Assembly: GCA_032988165.1 (NCBI GenBank)
Contig: JANTQF010000002.1
Coordinates: 248,001 to 312,000, forward strand
Source of the DNA: Emmonsiellopsis sp. PD_33
Lineage: Eukaryota > Ascomycota > Eurotiomycetes > Onygenales > Ajellomycetaceae
DNA: 64,000 bases
Direction: 5' to 3'
The translations under genes were made by a program, and so were the position numbers. The notes below the pieces were generated by a model. The model searched no databases and was not told where the DNA came from. It saw only the letters and a list, made by a program, of their open reading frames with translations. Numbering within the stretch: position 1 is the first letter of the stretch; every line of letters begins with the position of its first letter. Of this stretch, positions 57,547 through 64,000 are shown piece by piece.

Positions 57547-60000
57547 TAGACTGGCTGCTGAGACCATGAATTTTCATGCATGTTTAGTTTGATTTGATTT
57601 GGTTTCAGTCTCATATGTGGAATAAAACATGACCCCAAGAATTTAGAATATATTTAATGACTTAATTATAAATTATATGTAGGTAAATGGACTAAATGAG
57701 TAGGTTTGAAGCATGAAAAATGACCTCTTTTAAGAAATAAAGTATGTAAAATGACTAAGGGAAGTGTGATAGAAATGAGACCAGATATGACCAGAATTTC
57801 AGTACTAGTTTAGTCCCAGAATGATTATGTAATAAGGTAATGATATTTAGTAATGCTCATAAGTAAAGAAGGCTCAAATCATTAATATTGACTTGCAAGT
57901 ATATCCTTCTCCTTAATTATAATCTTCTTGTGGGAACTATCTGTAATTTCTCTCTCCCTATCATACTTCATAATCATTATCTTCTTAATTGTATCCCCAT
58001 GTAATTGACCCTAATAGTAGTAGTATATATCACAGCTTGAATTGAATTTCCATTTCATTCCCACACCAGCCAGGGGTATTGCCAGAACATCTCAAGCCAT
58101 TTTTACAGCTATAGGGTAGATATGTGCAATCACAGCCTACACCTCAAAGATTTTCTTATCCTTAATGATGGTCACACCATCATAAAGGTAGTGATCAAAC
58201 TCAGTTGTGTAAGATGCTAGTCTAGCCTTCTTTTGACTGGCAATTAATGTATTAAGGTCCTGTGCATATCTAGAGATTAGTATAACTATATCTGTTTACC
58301 TGATCTAGCATTACTAAAAAGTATTACTTACCTGGAAATTATCATCCACCATATCTACATCATCAAGGGGTTTGACATCCAGAGGTTCATACTGATGATA
58401 GTGCTTGTTATAGAATAACTTGATAATATCAATATATATCTAATGCTCTTTCTTTATCCAGTCTTCATCAGAGTATGTATTTAATCAGAGAGATGGATTC
58501 AGTACAGCTACAACAGCATAGAAATCTACAAATTACTGATCTATCTTGCTGTAATAAATGGAGAGCTTTGCCTTTACTGCCTTAATAGCCCTATATATAG
58601 CTTGATCCCATTCAGTAGCATCATAACTCTTTGCCAACTAAGTATCAAGGTGGTTAAATAGATAATTATACACTCATCATGCCCAGGCCAATATAGATAT
58701 CTGTGTCCACAAAACTGCCTTGATCATTATATAGAAGGAATAGAGTAAATTAATGACATATTATAACTAGATCCATTCTGATCCTGAAAGCTTCAAGAAT
58801 TGAATCTTTTCTCTTTCAGAGTTATCCACTCAGTGATCAATTGAATTTTGAAGCCAAAGTGCTTAAACTGCCATTTCATATGTTGAACTTCATTGGGTCT
58901 TAACATCCTATATCATCTTAAGAGGTGTAGTCAAGGTAGGGGTTATTGTATGTTAGGTCTCAAAGAATTGTTGCTCCTGTTTTGATGAGGTACTGATTAT
59001 AATGATAATATAGTGAATTTAATATACATTATGATTAGCATTTATTCTCTTCAAATAGAGTAGGAGTGTGACTAAATATTATTACCTTATGAAGTATCAA
59101 GGAGAATGTAACATTCTCATTTATATGGATATTTCTCTCATTAAATGAGCTGACTATCATGTTGTGTTCTACCTCAATATGAAGTTTACTGACTAGTGCC
59201 TGTACTACCAGTTGAATAACATGAGCAATGCATGGGATATAGCCCTGATCTTCATCTTATTGATATTCAATTAATCTCTTCTTCAAGCTTCATATTATTA
59301 TTGAATTGTTTTTCACATTATTAGTAGTAATAGCAAGTAGATTTGATGAAATATCTCAGTGGTCATTTTGAATGACATTATGCAGAATTTCTGTCAGGTA
59401 GTCCTCAGTATGACTTTGAATTAAGGCCTTAAAATCAATTAGTTGCTCCTTGTACTCCCATTGATCATTAATGAAGTAGCAGATAACCTCTAGAAATACC
59501 AGGTTATTTATACTTGTTCATACATCTATAGCTAGGGATATTTTTCTCTGCTGCTTCAGCTCCAGGCCTAGATCTTCCATGTTCTTAGTATAGTATTAAT
59601 TGAGGTTGTCTCACAGACTTGTTTGATGGGGGATTTCTGTTGGAGGTTTTAGCATCTACAGTAGGACTTGGAATTTAGTGTTTTCAATCAATTGAAGTGG
59701 AAGGTTCAGAGAGATACAGGCATGAAGTATTTATTTATGAAAGGCCTCAGGTGTGCAGGGTAGAAGGTCTGTAGTAATAGACTTTAGTTGTGGTTATTTC
59801 TTTATTGTTTTCTAAAGGAATCATCTCATTAGCATTACTTAAAAGTATTACTTAGAGGAGGGATAATATAGATCTCACCAGTCCTTCTAGAACATTATCA
59901 TTCCTTGATTTTTGATTCTGGCTGCATCCAACTGACTTAAGGTATTAGGTAATCTCACCAGAACTATATCCACTCTATAATGGATGAGTCTAAATGGCAT
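57547..60000 (-). mobile_element. second hAT copy, inverted, incomplete
   Basis: From 57,547 (TAGACTGGCTGCTGAG) the sequence is the reverse complement of the hAT right end (15,858 backwards) and then of its transposase (15,500 to about 13,200), with many transitions. The shared intron (GTAAGTAATACTTTTTAGTAAT on the minus strand, about 58,313-58,334) is present. The match fades near 60,000 and I see no opposite terminus (complement of TAGACTAGCCATTTG), so the copy is truncated or interrupted by the next retroelement. The 8 bases before it are GCTTTATC; no partner is found in the window. Confidence 0.75.
57850..59980 (-). pseudogene. hAT transposase remnant, second copy
   Basis: Inverted counterpart of the transposase at 13,200-15,420. 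The dimerisation region lies near 57,900-58,250 and the core string corresponding to ITTNN...IVQLVVQALV near 59,190-59,340. Stops throughout. Confidence 0.7.
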
Positions 60001-60713
60001 CACAATACTTGTAATAAAGAAATGGCTGTTTAGTTTCTTTCTCAGTGTAAAGGGCTACACCCTTATATCCTATATCCATAGCTTGCCCAAACTTTGCCTG
60101 ATCTCCAACTGCCTAATTGGACACCTCCAACCAGGTCTTCATATGAATGTTTATCCACTCCAACCTCATATAATTCCCTTCTATTTATATCACATAATCT
60201 CACAATTTCTTTTCCTTTTTCCTTCCTTTCTCTAGCAATTACAATCTTGATTCTAGCATATAGCTCACACAATCTGCTTATCAGAGTGCACCCATTACAT
60301 TTTGTAATTACTCACTTGATCTCTTCTTAGAGATCCTCATTATATTTACCCTCTGAATGTGATTTACATGTATAGCAGATTCCTCCAAATGCAACCTGCA
60401 TGTACAGCAAACTCTTCTGAAATTTGAAATACAACTCACTCAGCTCAGCTCTGCCAGACAATATGTCAGTGAAAGGCCCTAAAGCTCTGATGGTCTGTAT
60501 CAATATCTTATGAGATTTTCCTCTGAACTTTCTAAATCCTCTGAACTTTCTGAATCCTTCAAACTCTCTAAATCTAAACAATCTTTTAAATCCATCATGA
60601 ACATGAATTCTCTGTGTGAAGACAGCACCTCTTCTCAGAGCTCTGATACTGAATTCTGAAACTTTGTCTAATAGCTTGCAAATAAGATTGATCTCATTGC
60701 TAAATAAAATCAT
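60001..60713. other. probable LTR/leader region of the right gypsy element
   Basis: CpG-free DNA before the gag start. It includes pyrimidine-rich leader sequence (60,180-60,235) and an 18-bp, three-copy tandem repeat. I cannot place the LTR ends because the partner LTR is outside the window. Confidence 0.35.
60520..60573. repeat. 18-bp tandem repeat, three copies
   Basis: Units CTCTGAACTTTCTAAATC, CTCTGAACTTTCTGAATC and CTTCAAACTCTCTAAATC follow each other. They could encode a short peptide repeat on either strand. Confidence 0.8.
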
Positions 60714-61640
60714 ATGCCTATACTAACTTCAGCCCCTATCCTGACTCCTGCTCACCCAACTGCTCCTTTTGAGGACTTCCTGAGATGCCTAAAAGAAAGG
60801 CTTGTCACCCTTGAGAAATTTATGGGCAAATAAGTCTCTAAATACTCTACCTGGTGCCTCAGTGTGGAGGCCAAAATTACTTTGAATGGCTTTGTGATTA
60901 AATCTCCTGCTGACCAGGCCTGATACATCTATACCTAACTCTCTGGTACTACTATCATTCAATTCCACCCTTAGATGAAGGCCAATGCTAAACTCATTTT
61001 TATAATCCTCAATATCATTCTTGACCAGCTTGACATCCTTTTTTCCAACCCTTCAGTGGCCTAGAAGGCCCTAACCTGGCTGCATAGTATTCATCAGAAA
61101 ACTGATCCACTCTCCACCTTTCTTCTGAAATTCAATCAGAAGATCCTGGAAGCTAACAGCCAGCTATGAGATAATACTATTAAGAAGGCCCTACTCAAAA
61201 AGGCCATTAAGTTCAAACTTCTGCAGCAGACTGTTGCCTCTATTGAATCTCCCATGTACCTCAAATATTATATGAAGCTCTATAGCATAGAGAATAACCT
61301 ATCTGAGATTAAGGCCATCTAGGGCTGAATCTATGGTAGTGCCCCTACTACCTCTAGGAAGACCTTTCCTAAGACCTCTCTGCTGAAGAATCTGAATGCT
61401 ATAAACTGAATGCCTACAAGGCCTACTTGTGTAAATGCATTTTACATTCTGAATATGACCATTGCTACTGTTGTTGACTACTGTGCCTGAGATGTCTGTA
61501 TTAACTGCAATAAATCTGAGCACAGAGCTGCTGACTGCTGCAGAACCCATATTCCCCTGAAATTACTTATATAATCTGTAAATATATAAATCAAGCTCAA
61601 AGAGGAGGAAGACTTTGAAGATGTCAAGTCAGACTTGGGA
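60714..61640 (+). pseudogene. gag remnant of the right gypsy element
   Basis: Starts at ATG 60,714 (MPILTSAPILTPAHPTAPFE). A capsid-like region follows (WCLSVEAKITLNGFVIKSPA, then TWLHSIHQKTDPLSTFLLKF), then a CCHC zinc knuckle CINCNKSEHRAADC at 61,497-61,538 with perfect C-x2-C-x4-H-x4-C spacing. Stops at former CGA, CAG and TGG codons inactivate it. Confidence 0.8.
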
Positions 61641-61719
61641 AAAGACTAGCTTTTATATGAAATTATGAGTGAAAGCTCTCAGAGTTAGATAGGAAGACCT
61701 TTGAGAAGAAAATAACTGT

Positions 61720-64000
61720 TTCAGTGATTCTTGTACCTACTATAGTTAATTGTTCTTTTAATATGAATGCTATGGTAAATAGTGGTTATTATTATTATTC
61801 AATGATTTACTCTCACATGGTTAACCATCATAACTTCTTGTGTATCCCAATTAACCCTCAAAAGATTGAAGGTGTCAATGGTGACACAGGCAGCTTTGTA
61901 TGAAATATGGTGAAGCTTAATGTTGATATTAGCAGATTTCTCCAAGAAAATACCTATACATATGAGATTGAGAATCTTCTATACAACTTCATGCTAGGCC
62001 TATCATAGCTATCTGAACATCAAGCCCTCATCAATGCTTGCAATTGATGTGTTATATTCTCTGGAGGCATCTATATCTTCAAAAAAAATGTTCATAAGAC
62101 TACTAACCTTTGCTAAATCTCTATTAATACCTATAACCTCCTCCAAAGCTACAATTAGAAATTTAAGTTTTGACCTCCTATTAAAATCTTCACTACTAGC
62201 ATGGCTGATATAGAGAAGGCTCTCTCATGACTCTCTAAGAAGCTGAAGACTGACCCTGTGACAGTTCTCTCTCTGTAATACCATGAATTCCTTAATATTT
62301 TTGATTATAAAGCTGCTGAGAAGCTCCTGCCATTCTGCAGTGTATATGATCACTATATTGAACTTGAGAAGATAGATGGTAAAGACCCTTAGCTGCCCTA
62401 AGAACTACTATACAATATGTTGTATGATGAACTGCTTGTACTCTGCAAGACCCTTAATGACCTTTTAGATAAGGGTTTCATTTAAGTTAGTAATTTACCT
62501 GTGAGCACACCTGTACTCTTTGCAAAAAAGCCAGGTAGAGACCTCCAGTTCTGTGTTGACTATTAGAGTCTTAACTGCCTCATCCAAAAAGATCATTACC
62601 TACTATCATTAATCAATGAGACTTTTGAATGAATTAGTCAAACTAAGTAGTTCATAAAGCTGGATGTTATTTCTACATTCTATAAGATCTAAATTGCAGA
62701 AGGAGATGAATGGCTAACTGCCTTTTATATGAAATATAATCTATTTGAATGAATAGTTATCCCCTTTGATCTCATAAATACTCTGAGCACCTTCCAGAAA
62801 TACATCAACTAGGTCTTATAAGACTATTTAGATGAATTTGCTTCTGCCTACCTTGATGACATTTTCATCTTCACTGATGGATCCTGCAAGTAGCATCAAG
62901 AGTATGTCCAAAAAGTCTTTACCTACCTCTGTGAATACAGTCTCCCAATTAACATCAATAAATCTGCCTTTAAAGTTTAAAAGACAATCTACCTCAGCTT
63001 CATCATAGAGGTGGGGAAGGGAGTCTGTATGGACCCCAAGAAGATCATTACTATCCTTAAATGGGAGGCCTCTATAACTATAAAAAATATGCAAGACTTT
63101 CTAGAATTTATAAATTTCTACTAATACTTCATTCAAGATTTTTCTGACATCATCTAATTACTGACTGATCTCACATGCAAAAACCAGCAGTTTCAATGGT
63201 CTAAGGAAGCAGACAAGATATTTATATGCCTTAAGTAGATGTTTGTCTCTGCCCTGATGTTCATTACATTTAACCCTGACTACCTGATGGTGATTGAAAC
63301 AGACTCTTCTGGTTATATCACAGGTAGTACTCTCATGCAATGAGACAATGAAGATGTCCTATGACTCTGCACATTCATGTTCAAGAAGCTCAGCTCTACC
63401 AAAGCTAACTATGAGATTTATAATAAGGAACTCCTCACTATCATCTAATGTCTAGAGGAATGAGACTTCAAACTCTACAGCATGAAAGACTTCAAAATCA
63501 TTATAGATCATAAGAACCTCTAATATTTCATAATAACTCATAAACTCTCTAAATGCTAGATGTATTGGGCTGAATTCCTCAGCTGCTTCCATTTTACAAT
63601 CTATTACTACTCTAGCACAGAGAACTCTATAACTGACACTCTCTTCTAATGTGAACAGGATATGCCTTCTGAAGACTCTAATGCCTACTAGGCAAACTGT
63701 GAATAGAGACTACTAGATCTGCAGATCCTCAAAGAATCCAAAGTAATATTACATGGAGTAATATGTGTCTTATCTATTATCCTACTAATTGTGACTGCCT
63801 CATTCCCACTTTAGGGACTCTAGGACACTGCTGCTGCTTCTGATAAATACCTTCAGATGATGATCTAGGTCATCTGAGATAAAGCTTGCTATTTTCTGCC
63901 TGAATTCCAAGCCCATGTTAACATTGCCAAATGCTCTATAAATCCTGACTCCTAACTATACTTCTGGAGGAGGTAGTAGGTTCCTAATTTAGAACTGTTG
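61720..64000 (+). pseudogene. pol remnant of the right gypsy element (protease, RT, RNase H; partial)
   Basis: Protease: MVNSGYYYYS near 61,770, where the family active site DSG now reads NSG. RT: KPGRDLQFCVDY near 62,530, LINETFE near 62,610, FIKLDVISTFYKI near 62,655, then AYLDDIFIFTDG with YLDD at 62,849-62,860. RNase H: ETDSSGYITGSTL near 63,295. Integrase would begin near the window end. The missing protease Asp and the many stops make it inactive. Confidence 0.85.

Larger units (their letters stand above)
60714..64000 (+). mobile_element. Ty3/gypsy retrotransposon, cut by the right edge
   Basis: Plus-strand gag, protease, RT and RNase H in gypsy order, running off the window before integrase is complete. 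CpG-free and broken by TGA, TAG and TAA. It belongs to a chromovirus-like group by its RT, and may be related to the left element (both have YLDDI). Confidence 0.85.

Noticed and set aside
1..64000. CRISPR arrays, rRNA and tRNA genes
   Set aside because: No regular spaced repeats, rRNA blocks or cloverleaf-type A/B boxes were noticed. The GTTATGAGCC match at 16,704 is a primer site, not a tRNA gene.

Overview
The window looks like a filamentous ascomycete chromosome segment. Short spliceosomal introns (about 50-80 nt, GTNNGT...YAG with CTAAC/CTGAT branch-like sites), fungus-specific genes (BUR1, a P5B ATPase of the Ypk9 type, a CaaX Rheb) and the style of repeat decay support this. The decay is almost total loss of CpG plus many C-to-T and G-to-A stop codons, which resembles the RIP-like decay described for Onygenales dimorphic fungi. 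The order-level assignment is inference, not proven by the sequence.

Layout. (1) 1-21,861 is CpG-depleted, transposon-filled DNA. It holds a minus-strand Ty3/gypsy chromovirus cut by the left edge (1-7,271), a lone related LTR (7,686-7,931), a hAT DNA transposon with an exact 8-bp target duplication (8,286-15,858) that carries an inserted pogo/Fot1-type element (11,201-13,182), and a complete Ty1/copia element with identical-length LTRs and a 5-bp target duplication (16,402-21,861). (2) 21,900-43,093 is a normal-composition gene island with nine genes: ELF1 (+), FUR1 (-), a WAPL-type cohesin release factor (+), RHB1 (+), SES1 (+), SER3 (+), BUR1 (-), a 52-residue probable mitochondrial inner-membrane protein (+) and YPK9 (-). 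Exon structures below were worked out by eye from splice signals, reading frame and family conservation. (3) From about 43,660 to 64,000 the sequence is again CpG-depleted repeats: a decayed plus-strand element split by a full-length 11.3-kb minus-strand gypsy (44,566-55,911, 318-bp LTRs, 4-bp target duplication), an inverted second copy of the hAT (from 57,547) and a plus-strand gypsy running off the right edge (about 60,714-64,000).

The genes are housekeeping and do not form an operon or cluster. Loose functional links are amino-acid and translation supply (SER3 makes serine, SES1 charges it to tRNA, Rheb/RHB1 acts in TOR signalling) and transcription elongation (ELF1, BUR1). SER3 has a Gcn4/CpcA-type TGAGTCA upstream of its TATA box.

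The most interesting points are: the copia element sits only 38 bp upstream of the ELF1 start codon, so its 3' LTR TATA box may drive an essential elongation factor; the copia primer site matches an internal initiator-tRNA (half-tRNA) primer; the two copia LTRs differ almost only at ancestral CpG sites; the hAT carries two extra divergent decayed genes whose introns share a motif with the transposase intron; and four island genes contain stop-free introns whose length is a multiple of three and which naive ORF calling would translate. I found no CRISPR array, rRNA or tRNA gene. I do not see a clearly new biological system, only the candidates listed.
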